From NCBI GenBank assembly GCA_016286055.1, contig JAEERW010000015.1, forward strand, positions 1 through 64,000: a stretch of 64,000 nucleotides of DNA. The letters run 5' to 3'. The position numbers and the translations under genes were made by a program. The stretch is from Bacteroidales bacterium (GTDB lineage: Bacteria; Bacteroidota; Bacteroidia; Bacteroidales; UBA3824). Positions 26,432-34,804 of this stretch are shown here, piece after piece (positions within the stretch are counted from its first letter, which is position 1; each line of letters begins with the position of its first letter). The notes under the pieces were generated by a model. The model was not told where the DNA came from, did not search any database, and was given only the letters and a program-made list of their open reading frames with translations.

Positions 26432-26881
26432 ATGGAAGTAATATTGAAAAAGGACTACGCTAAACTCGGGTCCAAAGACGATATAGTTAAGGTTAAAGAC
26501 GGATTTGGAAACAATTTCCTTATCCCTCAGGGCATTGCCACTGTTGCCACCGAATCGGCTAAGAAAATTCTTGCCGAAAACAAGAAACAGCAGGCTCACA
26601 AAGAAGAAAAACTCCGCAACGAGGCTACTGCCAAAGTTGCTGAAATCGAAGCAAAAGAGATCAAAATCGGCGCTAAAACTTCTACCACCGGCAAAATCTT
26701 CGGCTCGGTTAACACCATCCAGATTGCCGAGGCTCTTGCTAAAAAAGGTATCGAAGTTGACCGCAAATCGATCACTATCGCCGACGAAGCCAATATCAAA
26801 GAGGTGGGCAAATACAAAGCCACCATTAAACTCTACAAAGATATTAAGGCTAATATCGAATTCGAAGTTGTATCGGAGTAA
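26432..26881 (+). CDS. rplI: 50S ribosomal protein L9
   Basis: The 149-residue protein has the L9 N-terminal domain (MEVILKKDYAKLGSKDDIVK, with VKDGFGNNFLIPQGIA), a long connecting helix (about 45-80) and the C-terminal rRNA-binding domain. It is the last gene of the ribosomal operon and is followed by a strong terminator. Confidence 0.96.
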   Translation: MEVILKKDYAKLGSKDDIVKVKDGFGNNFLIPQGIATVATESAKKILAENKKQQAHKEEKLRNEATAKVAEIEAKEIKIGAKTSTTGKIFGSVNTIQIAEALAKKGIEVDRKSITIADEANIKEVGKYKATIKLYKDIKANIEFEVVSE

Positions 26882-26908
26882 TTAACACTGACACAACAAA
26901 AAATAAAA

Positions 26909-26949
26909 ACGGAGCGACCCACCCAACAAGGTTTCGCTCCGTTTTTTTT
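26909..26949 (+). terminator. Intrinsic terminator of the ribosomal protein operon
   Basis: ACGGAGCGA (26909-26917) pairs with TCGCTCCGT (26933-26941), followed by eight Ts. The next gene's ATG lies only six bases after the T run. Confidence 0.9.
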
Positions 26950-26954
26950 CAATA

Positions 26955-27332
26955 ATGGAATCCAAAGTACATCATCCATATATCAAAGTAGGTAGAATCA
27001 AATCTACTATCGCGCAAGATGCACACATCAAATGCGCCGATATTTACATATCTGAAAACCAAATCAAACATATTTCTGCTCGACACCATACCGAATTGCT
27101 CCAATTGGGATTGACTGTGGAACAATACATCAAATATATCATTGACAATTATAATCAAATACGCAAAGGCACAGGAGAATCCATATTACTTGTGGTATTT
27201 AACAACAGCAACAACAAACACGATTCGGCAGCAATGGCTTTAAATTATTGTATCGAAAAAGAATTTTGGGAGATAAAAACTGCGCAGCCAAGAAAAACTG
27301 ACGACATATTAAAAAGAAAAAAAATATGGTAG
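26955..27332 (+). CDS. PBECR-like (barnase/EndoU/ColicinE5/RelE-type) nuclease toxin candidate
   Basis: The 125-residue protein resembles the phage-barnase-EndoU-ColicinE5/D-RelE-like nuclease families: IKSTIAQDAHIKCADIYISE followed by NQIKHISARH, a helical middle, then ILLVVFNNSN and a tail FWEIKTAQPRKTDDILKRKK. In those families the conserved His/Arg/Lys residues cut RNA. It is a free-standing small protein without a secretion domain. The start codon sits six bases after the terminator T run of the ribosomal operon, which leaves no room for a promoter, so expression would depend on read-through. The 3' end, including the stop codon, overlaps an opposing small RNA. No protein antitoxin gene is next to it. 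The family call is by eye and tentative. Confidence 0.5.
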   Translation: MESKVHHPYIKVGRIKSTIAQDAHIKCADIYISENQIKHISARHHTELLQLGLTVEQYIKYIIDNYNQIRKGTGESILLVVFNNSNNKHDSAAMALNYCIEKEFWEIKTAQPRKTDDILKRKKIW

Positions 27333-27431
27333 CCTTACACAAGGGCTAAAAACTGCCTTGCCGGTTTTGTCTTAGGTACAATCAGTCTGTAACGCAAGGG
27401 GACTGAAAGTCAGTGTTTAACCCATATTTTA
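27311..27431 (-). ncRNA. Candidate small RNA antisense to the 3' end of the PBECR-like gene
   Basis: On the - strand a full Bacteroidota promoter (TTTG at 27468-27465, 20 bases, TATATTTG at 27444-27437) would start a transcript near 27431. About 85 bases later comes TAGCC/GGCTA (27348-27344 with 27334-27330) followed by a T-rich run (27329-27311), an intrinsic terminator. Inside are further hairpins (GACT/AGTC near 27400; AAAAC/GTTTT near 27352-27370). There is no reading frame. The terminator overlaps the last codons of the toxin-like gene, so the RNA is complementary to the 3' end of its mRNA. No SRP or 6S signature was seen. The rest of the gap to 27674 is AT-rich with nothing recognised. 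Confidence 0.6.
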
Positions 27432-27436
27432 TACTG

Positions 27437-27468
27437 CAAATATATTACATATAACGCAAACTGACAAA
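27437..27468 (-). promoter_or_regulatory. Promoter of the candidate small RNA
   Basis: TTTG and TATATTTG on the - strand separated by 20 bases; both boxes are exact consensus matches. Confidence 0.65.
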
Positions 27469-27674
27469 TAAAAGACAACTTTTTTTGTTAAAAAATAAAA
27501 CAATAAACCATTTTTTTTAACCGACATCTTCTGCTATTACCACATTTTTTTTCTTACAAAAAATTCCCAAAAAAAATTGACATTTTCAAAAAAACACCAT
27601 ATATTTACAAAACATTTTAAAGCATAAAAATGGTAAAATAACTCATTCGTAACATATTAACTTTTAAAACAATT

Positions 27675-29405
27675 ATGGCAGTAGATGCAGAAATAATTGC
27701 AAGGGCCAAAGAGTGGCTCAGCGACAAGTTCGACGATGAAACCAAAGCCAAGGTGAAAGACCTTATGGAAAACAACGAAAAAGAACTTGTTGAATGTTTT
27801 TACAAAAGTTTGGAATTCGGAACCGGCGGAATGCGCGGCATTATGGGCGTAGGTACCAACAGAATGAACATCTACACCGTAGGTATGGCTACTCAGGGAT
27901 TGGCCAACTACCTTTTGAAGGCTTTCCCGGGTCAGCAAGTTAAGGTGGCTATCGCTCACGATTCGCGAAACAACTCGCCACTTTTTGCCAAAACCTGCGC
28001 CGACATTTTCTCAGCCAATGGCATTAAAGCATATCTATTTGATTCTCTTAGACCTACACCCGAACTTAGTTTCGCTGTTCGTCAACTCGGCTGCAAAAGC
28101 GGCGTAATGATTACCGCAAGCCACAACCCCAAGGAGTACAACGGTTACAAGGCATATTGGGAAGACGGCGGTCAAGTAATTGCTCCTCACGATATTAACA
28201 TCGTTAACGAGGCAGCCAAAGTTAAGGTAGAAGACGTTAAGTTCAAGGGTAATCCCGCCCTTATCGAAACCATTGGCGAAGAGTTCGACAAAATATATTT
28301 AGAGAAGGTCAATTCATTGACACTCAGTCCCGAAGAAATCAAGAAACACAAAGATATCAAGATTGTTTACACCCCGATACACGGCACAGGCGTAAGGCTC
28401 GTTCCCGAAATCTTGAAAATGAAGGGCTTTGAAAACATCTTTACCGTAAAAGAGCAGTGCGTGCCCGATGGCAATTTCCCCACAGTGATTTCGCCTAACC
28501 CCGAAAACGCTGAGGCTTTAACACTTGCAATCCGTCTTGCCGAAAAGAAAGGTGCCGACCTTGTGATGGCTTCCGACCCCGACGCCGACCGCGTGGGCAT
28601 AGCCGTACGCAACAACAAGGGCGAAATGGTGCTTCTCAACGGTAACCAAACTGCCGCAATTCTTACCTATTATCTGCTCACCAAGTGGAAAGAAAACGGT
28701 AAGTTGAACGGCAAACAATACATAGTTAAAACCATTGTTACCACCGAGTTACTCAAAGCCATTGCCGACAAGTTTGGTGTTAAGTGCTACGATGTGCTCA
28801 CTGGATTCAAGTTCATTGCCGACACCATCAAGAGCAACGAAGGCCGCACCACATTTATCGGTGGCGGTGAAGAGAGTTACGGCTATCTCGCAGGCGAATT
28901 TGTACGCGACAAAGATGCCGTTATCGCTTGTTCGCTCATTGCCGAGGCCGCTGCTTGGGCTGCCGACAAGGGTAAAACTATGTTCCAACTCTTGGCAGAC
29001 ATTTACTCGGAATTTGGATATTACCGCGAATCACTCGTCAACGTGGTAAAAGAGGGCAAATCTGGCGCAGAAGAGATTCAGGCTATGATGGAAAACTACC
29101 GCAAGGATTCACCCGCCATTATCAACGGCAGCAATGTGGTGTTAATCAAAGACTACCTCTCACGCAAGGCTTCAAGCCTTTTTGACGGCGAGGAGGAAGA
29201 CATCGACTTGCCCAAGAGCAACGTTCTCCAATTCTTCTTGGAAGACGGCACCAAAATTTCTGTACGTCCCTCAGGCACCGAGCCGAAAATCAAATTCTAC
29301 TTTGGCGTAAAAGCACCTCTCAAAGGCGCAGAGGGTATCGAAGCCGCCCAAGCAGAATGTGACCAAAAGATTGAAGCCATCATTAAAGAACTCAAATTGA
29401 AATAA
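27675..29405 (+). CDS. Phospho-sugar mutase (phosphoglucomutase/phosphomannomutase family)
   Basis: The 576-residue protein is an alpha-D-phosphohexomutase. It moves phosphate between C1 and C6 of a hexose (or the pentose equivalent). The active-site serine loop is ITASHNPKEYNGYK (about 150-163), the metal loop is ASDPDADRVGIAV (about 298-310), the sugar-binding loop is GGGEESYGYL, and the phosphate-binding loop is VRPSGTEPKIKFYF near the C-terminus. At about 576 residues it belongs to the longer PgmB-like group, not the 450-residue ManB group represented by the gene at 33460. It has its own terminator. Confidence 0.92.
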   Translation: MAVDAEIIARAKEWLSDKFDDETKAKVKDLMENNEKELVECFYKSLEFGTGGMRGIMGVGTNRMNIYTVGMATQGLANYLLKAFPGQQVKVAIAHDSRNNSPLFAKTCADIFSANGIKAYLFDSLRPTPELSFAVRQLGCKSGVMITASHNPKEYNGYKAYWEDGGQVIAPHDINIVNEAAKVKVEDVKFKGNPALIETIGEEFDKIYLEKVNSLTLSPEEIKKHKDIKIVYTPIHGTGVRLVPEILKMKGFENIFTVKEQCVPDGNFPTVISPNPENAEALTLAIRLAEKKGADLVMASDPDADRVGIAVRNNKGEMVLLNGNQTAAILTYYLLTKWKENGKLNGKQYIVKTIVTTELLKAIADKFGVKCYDVLTGFKFIADTIKSNEGRTTFIGGGEESYGYLAGEFVRDKDAVIACSLIAEAAAWAADKGKTMFQLLADIYSEFGYYRESLVNVVKEGKSGAEEIQAMMENYRKDSPAIINGSNVVLIKDYLSRKASSLFDGEEEDIDLPKSNVLQFFLEDGTKISVRPSGTEPKIKFYFGVKAPLKGAEGIEAAQAECDQKIEAIIKELKLK

Positions 29406-29432
29406 AGGGTTATTTATTAGTTGATAATTGAG

Positions 29433-29462
29433 CCCGGCAATATATTATTGTCGGGTTTTTTG
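29433..29462 (+). terminator. Intrinsic terminator after the phospho-sugar mutase
   Basis: CCCGGCAATA (29433-29442) pairs with TATTGTCGGG (29446-29455), followed by a T run. Confidence 0.85.
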
Positions 29463-29482
29463 TTTTTAAAAGCAAAAATTGT

Positions 29483-29512
29483 TTTGCCTTTTGTGGATTA
29501 TTGCTAAATTTG
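29483..29512 (+). promoter_or_regulatory. Promoter of the S9 peptidase gene cluster
   Basis: TTTG (29483-29486), 18 bases, TAAATTTG (29505-29512), followed by C. It should drive the gene at 29591 and the overlapping exonuclease-galactokinase gene. Confidence 0.6.
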
Positions 29513-29590
29513 CAGTACAAATGAAAAGTATTGAAAACAAAACAACATTTGCTTAAATAATTTAAACACAATTAGTTGTAAAACCAAATA

Positions 29591-31699
29591 ATGAAACGGT
29601 CATTAATAATACCATTTACTTTAATAATGATGACGAGTGCTTGCTCATCGTTGGGACTTAGAAACACCCCCGAAGCCGCAAAGATTCCTACTGAGTTTGA
29701 AGAGTTCGGCAACCACCGTACCGACAACTACTATTGGATGAACAACCGCAAAGACCCCAACGTAATGGCCTATATCAAAGCCGAAAACGATTATTTTGAA
29801 ACAAAATTTAAAAAGCCTAACAAAAAATTTATCGACAAACTTTACGACGAACTTAAAAGTCGCGTGGTAGACGACGAAAACACCGTACCGTATTTTGAAA
29901 ACGGATATTACTACAATCTCCGTTATGAAAAAGATAAGGAATACGAAATATATTGCCGCCGTCAGCATCCCGACTCAGCAGAGCAAATTCTCTTGGATGT
30001 TAACGAAATTGCAGAGAAATATTCGTATGTAGACGTTGACAATCTGATAGTTAGTCCCGACAACGAGGTAATGGCTTACGCTCTCGATACAATTTCGCGC
30101 CGCAAATACGAAATCTACGTCAAGAGCATCAACGGCAAACAATCGCTCACCGACCGCATACCCGACACCGATGGTCAGATGGTTTTTTCAAGCGATTCTA
30201 AAACGCTGTTTTACATTGCGATAGACCCGGTTACACTGCGCAGTTTCAAACTTTTCAAACACTCTGTGGGTCAGCACACACGCAACGATACGGAACTTTT
30301 TTACGAAGACGACGAAACTTTTGAACTTATGCTCGAAAAGAGCAAAAGCGACAAATATATTTTCTTAACTCACTACAACACACTATCTACCGAGGTTCGT
30401 TACCTTGCTACCGACAATCCCGATGGCGAATTTAAGGTATTTCGCAAACGCCGTCCCGACACCGAATATTATTTAGACCACGGCGCAGGACGTTTTTGGA
30501 TGCGAACCAACGAATACGGCAAAAATTTCTGCATAATGTCGTCGGAAAGTGCCGACCCCGAATCGTTCACTATTTTCAAACAGCACGACAACAATGTCTA
30601 TATCACTGATTTTGAGGTGTTCGACAACTATTTGGTACTTGAAGAACGCCGCAATGGTCTTGCCTGCTTTGAAATTATCGACATAAAAACCCGCGAAAGC
30701 CACATTGTAAACTTTGGCGAAGAATCGTACGAAGTTTGGCTCGACGATAATCCCGAACCTTCTACCGAAAATTTGAGATATTTCTATTCGTCGCTCACAA
30801 CTCCTTATTCTGTAATTGATTACAATATGCGCACCAAAGAAAAGGAGGTGAAAAAAGAACATGAGGTTCCGGGCTACGACAAATCAAAATACGAACTAAA
30901 ACGCATAATGGTAAAAACCCGCGATAATGTGGAAGTGCCTGTAACTCTGCTACATCAGAAATCACAAGATTGGCAAAACTCGGGCAACTTGCTACTCTAT
31001 GCCTACGGTTCGTATGGCGTTACCGAAGAAGACAGTTACTACCGCTCTATTTTCAGCCTTATCGACCGTGGCTTCACCTACGCCATTGCCCACATTCGCG
31101 GTGGCGGCGAACTCGGCTACAATTGGTACGAACAGGGCAAACTCCTCAACAAGAAAAACACATTCAACGACTTTATCGACGTTAGCCAGTTCCTTATAGA
31201 TGAGCATTATACCACACCCGACAACCTTTATGCCAACGGTGGAAGCGCAGGCGGATTGCTTATGGGCGTTATTGCCAACGAAGCCCCGCAACTATACAAG
31301 GCTATCATTGCCGACGTGCCTTTTGTTGACGTTATCAACACTATGCTCGACCCCTCAATACCCCTAACCACAGGCGAATACGACGAATGGGGCAACCCCA
31401 ACGAAAAGGAATATTACGATTATATGCTCTCTTACTCGCCTTACGACAATGTTAAGGAGCAAGATTATCCCGCAATGCTTGTTACCACGGGTCTTCACGA
31501 TTCGCAGGTGCAGTTTTGGGAACCCGTAAAATGGACAGCCAAACTCCGCGAATACAAAACCGACGGCAACCCGCTCTATCTCAGCACAAATATGAAGGCA
31601 GGTCACCAAGGCGATTCGGGTCGTTATGGCAGGCTCAAAGAAACCGCTGTAACATTCGCATTTATACTAACTCAGGCAGGAATTAAAGAATCAAAATGA
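29591..31699 (+). CDS. Prolyl oligopeptidase-family serine peptidase (oligopeptidase B-like), lipoprotein
   Basis: The 702-residue protein is an S9A peptidase. A signal peptide ends in MTSACSS, so C18 may be lipidated. A seven-bladed propeller (about 70-430) precedes the alpha/beta hydrolase domain. The catalytic triad can be placed: S552 (GGSAGGLLMG), D637 (TGLHDSQVQ) and H672 (AGHQGDSG). The family cuts short peptides after basic or proline residues; the specificity here is not certain. It would act outside the inner membrane to feed peptide use. The stop codon overlaps the next start by four bases (ATGA). Confidence 0.9.
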   Translation: MKRSLIIPFTLIMMTSACSSLGLRNTPEAAKIPTEFEEFGNHRTDNYYWMNNRKDPNVMAYIKAENDYFETKFKKPNKKFIDKLYDELKSRVVDDENTVPYFENGYYYNLRYEKDKEYEIYCRRQHPDSAEQILLDVNEIAEKYSYVDVDNLIVSPDNEVMAYALDTISRRKYEIYVKSINGKQSLTDRIPDTDGQMVFSSDSKTLFYIAIDPVTLRSFKLFKHSVGQHTRNDTELFYEDDETFELMLEKSKSDKYIFLTHYNTLSTEVRYLATDNPDGEFKVFRKRRPDTEYYLDHGAGRFWMRTNEYGKNFCIMSSESADPESFTIFKQHDNNVYITDFEVFDNYLVLEERRNGLACFEIIDIKTRESHIVNFGEESYEVWLDDNPEPSTENLRYFYSSLTTPYSVIDYNMRTKEKEVKKEHEVPGYDKSKYELKRIMVKTRDNVEVPVTLLHQKSQDWQNSGNLLLYAYGSYGVTEEDSYYRSIFSLIDRGFTYAIAHIRGGGELGYNWYEQGKLLNKKNTFNDFIDVSQFLIDEHYTTPDNLYANGGSAGGLLMGVIANEAPQLYKAIIADVPFVDVINTMLDPSIPLTTGEYDEWGNPNEKEYYDYMLSYSPYDNVKEQDYPAMLVTTGLHDSQVQFWEPVKWTAKLREYKTDGNPLYLSTNMKAGHQGDSGRYGRLKETAVTFAFILTQAGIKESK

Positions 31700-33438
31700 A
31701 AAGATTTTGCAGCACATTAACCAACGACCAACTCAACCGTCTGCCCATCAAGGCTTTCGATGGAGAAATTGTGGTTGTTGACAGTCTATACAAAGTTAAC
31801 GCGGCCGTCAACTACCTGTCGCAGTTCAAAGAGATTGGATTCGACACCGAAACCCGTCCGTCGTTCCGCAAGGGACGGCTCAACAACGTGGCTCTCTTGC
31901 AGTTATCCACCAAAGAAAAGGCCTTTTTGTTTCGTACTTGTATGATCGGACTTCCGCCGCAGGTAACGGATTTTCTTTCAAACAAAAAAATCAAAAAAAT
32001 CGGCGTGGCTATACGCGACGACGTTAAGGGTCTGCAAAAAATCAACCCGTTTGTGCCAGGAGGTTTCGTAGAGTTGCAAGATTTTGTAAAAGAGTTTGGC
32101 ATAGAGGCGGCTGGTCTCAAAAAACTCAATGGCATTGTGCTCGGCTACCGAATTTCTAAGGCACAGCAACTCTCTAATTGGGAGGCTGACATCCTCAATC
32201 CAAAACAAAAAACTTACGGAGCCACCGATGCTTGGTCGGGGCTGCTGATATACAACGAACTTCTCAAACACCGCAACAAGATGAACTACACTCTTTTAAA
32301 CTACATTGCAAAACAATACGACGAAACCTTCGGTGGCGATAAGATAACCGTTCGCGCTCCGGGTCGTATCAACATCATTGGCGAACACACCGACTACAAC
32401 GAAGGTTTTGTGTTGCCTGCCGCTGTGCCCTCGGCTATATATTTTGCCATCGGTAAACGAAACGACAATATTGTTAAACTCTATTCAACAGATTTTAACC
32501 AAGAGTGCGAATTTTCGTTAGACGATACCCAAAAACCTGAAAATCAATGGGCTTGGTATATTTTTGGCGTTACCAAAATTATCAAGAATCTGGGCTACAA
32601 AATAGGCGGATATAACTGCGTGTTTGGCGGAGATATTCCCGTAGGCTCAGGAATGTCGTCGTCGGCAGCGTTGGAGTGCGGCACAGGTTTGGGTATTTCA
32701 ACACTTTTTAATCTGAATATCAGTCAATTAGATATAGCAAAAATTGGTCAACGCTCTGAGCACGAATATGTTGGCGTTAAGTGCGGCATAATGGACCAAT
32801 ATGCAAGCGTATTTGGCAAAACGGGCAAGTGCATCAAACTCGACTGCCGTTCGCTCGTTCACGAATATGTCAATGCCGACATTAAAGACTGCGTATTCAT
32901 CCTCACCAACACTATGGTTAAGCACTCGCTTGCGTCGAGCGAATACAACAAACGCCGCAGCGAGGTAGAGGAGGGGGTTGAAGCCATAAAAAGAAATCAC
33001 CCCGAAGTTAATTCGTTGCGCGACTGTAATTTAGAAATGCTCGACGAGGTAAAATCTCAGATTTCTGAAACCATCTACCGCCGTTGCCGTTTTGTAATAG
33101 AGGAAAACGGACGAGTAACACGCGCCTGCGAACTTCTCAACGAAGGCACCATAGAAGAATTTGGCAAACTTATCTACCTAAGTCATAATGGATTAAGCCA
33201 AATGTACGAAGTAAGTTGCAAAGAACTTGATTTCCTTGTAACACAAACAGAGTCAATGGATTACGTACTTGGTTCGCGAATGATGGGCGGAGGATTTGGC
33301 GGATGCACCATCAGCCTTGTAAAAGCCGACCACATCGACGAATTTAAAAAGACAATCTCAAAGGCTTACAAAAATGAGTTTAACATCAACCCGCAGTTTT
33401 ATCAGGCAGTTGCCGAAAACGGAGTGGAAATAGTATAA
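31696..33438 (+). CDS. Fusion of a DEDD 3'-5' exonuclease domain with galactokinase
   Basis: One 580-residue frame holds two complete proteins. Residues 1-193 are a DnaQ-fold 3'-5' exonuclease of the RNase D-like type found as a separate 200-residue protein in Bacteroidota: FDTETRPSFRKG (D50, E52), IRDDVKGL (D108/D109) and YGATDAWSGLLIY (Y174, D178). Residues 196-580 are a full-length galactokinase, with GRINIIGEHTDYNEG (about 223-237), GDIPVGSGMSSSAALE and a C-terminal MGGGFGGCTISL. It phosphorylates galactose at C1 in the Leloir pathway. M196 (32281) could act as an internal start giving GalK alone. No stop or frameshift is seen at the joint. The gene overlaps the peptidase gene by four bases and is followed 21 bases later by a phosphomannomutase. 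Confidence 0.9.
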   Translation: MKRFCSTLTNDQLNRLPIKAFDGEIVVVDSLYKVNAAVNYLSQFKEIGFDTETRPSFRKGRLNNVALLQLSTKEKAFLFRTCMIGLPPQVTDFLSNKKIKKIGVAIRDDVKGLQKINPFVPGGFVELQDFVKEFGIEAAGLKKLNGIVLGYRISKAQQLSNWEADILNPKQKTYGATDAWSGLLIYNELLKHRNKMNYTLLNYIAKQYDETFGGDKITVRAPGRINIIGEHTDYNEGFVLPAAVPSAIYFAIGKRNDNIVKLYSTDFNQECEFSLDDTQKPENQWAWYIFGVTKIIKNLGYKIGGYNCVFGGDIPVGSGMSSSAALECGTGLGISTLFNLNISQLDIAKIGQRSEHEYVGVKCGIMDQYASVFGKTGKCIKLDCRSLVHEYVNADIKDCVFILTNTMVKHSLASSEYNKRRSEVEEGVEAIKRNHPEVNSLRDCNLEMLDEVKSQISETIYRRCRFVIEENGRVTRACELLNEGTIEEFGKLIYLSHNGLSQMYEVSCKELDFLVTQTESMDYVLGSRMMGGGFGGCTISLVKADHIDEFKKTISKAYKNEFNINPQFYQAVAENGVEIV

Positions 33439-33459
33439 ACAATTTTAAATCTGATAGTT

Positions 33460-34803
33460 ATGAAAAACGCATTTCACGCTTACGACATCCGTGGTATTTG
33501 GAACAAGGATTTCAATGCCGACGATGTATACAAAATTGGATTCTTTATCCCCGAACTTTTAAAAACTGATAAAATAATAGTAGGTCGTGACGGTCGCAAC
33601 TCGTCGCCAGAAATTCACGAGGCTTTGCTCCGTGGTATCACCGATGCGGGTGCGGATGTTTACGATATTGGTCTCGCCACCACGCCAATGGTATATTTCG
33701 GTACTGCCAACTACGGTTTTAAAGCAGGTGTGCAAATTACTGCAAGTCATAACCCTAAGGAATACAACGGTTTAAAGATTTCGCGCGAAAATGCGTTGCC
33801 GGTGGGACTTGGCACAGGTTTGGAGATTCTTCTCGAACTTGCTACCACTAAGGCTGTTGTTCCCGTTGCCAAAAAAGGAAATGTAATACCCAAAGACATC
33901 CGTCAAGATTATATCACTTTCCAAAAGAAATACTTTGCAGGTTTAGACGGTTTGAAAATCGGAGTGGATTGCTCAAACGGTGCAGGCTCTATCATTGCCA
34001 AAGATATTTGGGGCGACGCACCTTTATATATTAACGAGACTCTCGACGGCAATTTTCCCTGTCACGAACCTAATCCGCTTTTGCCTCAAAATACTGTGCA
34101 GATGCAGAACTTTGTAAAAGACAACGGATTAGACCTTGGAGTTGTGTTTGACGGTGATGCCGACCGTGTGGTATTTGTTGATAACAAAGGTCGTCACGTG
34201 CCGCCAGATTTGATTATTGCCGCTATGGGTCGTTATTTCTTTGAAGAAAAACATCAGTCTGGTCTTGTAATCGAAGACATTCGCACATCAAACTCTGTAA
34301 AGGAATATCTCGCCAAGTTCGGTGCTGAAACATATATTTGGAAAGTAGGTCGCGCCAACGCCGCTCCTAAACTCCGCGAAATCAACGGTTTGTACGGTGG
34401 CGAATATGCAGGACACTACTATTTTCGCGACTTCTTCTTCTCCGACAGCGGCGTTCTCGCAGGCAGCATAATGCTACAAGTGGCAGCCAAAGTTAAGAAA
34501 GAAGGCAGAACATTTGCCGACCTCATAGACGAAATTCGCCGTTACGACAATTCGGGCGAAATCAATTTCAAAATTGAAGATAAGGACGGCGCAATGGAGC
34601 GAGTTAGAAAATTCTATGTATCTCAAAAAGAGCCAAATGTGTTCCTCGATTTTGATGGATACCGTTTGGAATACGACGATTGGTGGCTCAATATCCGCAA
34701 GAGCAACACCGAACCATATCTCCGCCTTTTGTGCGAGGCTAAGACAAAGCAACTTTTAGATGAAAAGGTTGCCGAAATCACAAAACTCATTAATAATCAA
34801 TGA
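33460..34803 (+). CDS. manB: Phosphomannomutase/phosphoglucomutase
   Basis: The 447-residue protein is the short type of alpha-D-phosphohexomutase. Visible are FHAYDIRGIW at the N-terminus, the phosphoserine loop ITASHNPKEYNGLK, the metal loop FDGDADRVVFVD, the sugar loop GGEYAGHYYF and the phosphate loop RKSNTEPYLRLL. It makes mannose-1-phosphate or glucose-1-phosphate for sugar nucleotides. It lies between galactokinase and the M16 protease; its TGA is followed two bases later by the M16 ATG. Confidence 0.92.
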   Translation: MKNAFHAYDIRGIWNKDFNADDVYKIGFFIPELLKTDKIIVGRDGRNSSPEIHEALLRGITDAGADVYDIGLATTPMVYFGTANYGFKAGVQITASHNPKEYNGLKISRENALPVGLGTGLEILLELATTKAVVPVAKKGNVIPKDIRQDYITFQKKYFAGLDGLKIGVDCSNGAGSIIAKDIWGDAPLYINETLDGNFPCHEPNPLLPQNTVQMQNFVKDNGLDLGVVFDGDADRVVFVDNKGRHVPPDLIIAAMGRYFFEEKHQSGLVIEDIRTSNSVKEYLAKFGAETYIWKVGRANAAPKLREINGLYGGEYAGHYYFRDFFFSDSGVLAGSIMLQVAAKVKKEGRTFADLIDEIRRYDNSGEINFKIEDKDGAMERVRKFYVSQKEPNVFLDFDGYRLEYDDWWLNIRKSNTEPYLRLLCEAKTKQLLDEKVAEITKLINNQ

Positions 34804-34804
34804 A

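Noticed and set aside
27311..27431. SRP (4.5S) RNA
   Set aside because: The conserved apical GGAAGG-AGCA block is missing on both strands.
34760..34804. Upstream start for the M16 protease
   Set aside because: It lies within the phosphomannomutase gene; the ATG at 34805 follows its stop codon directly.
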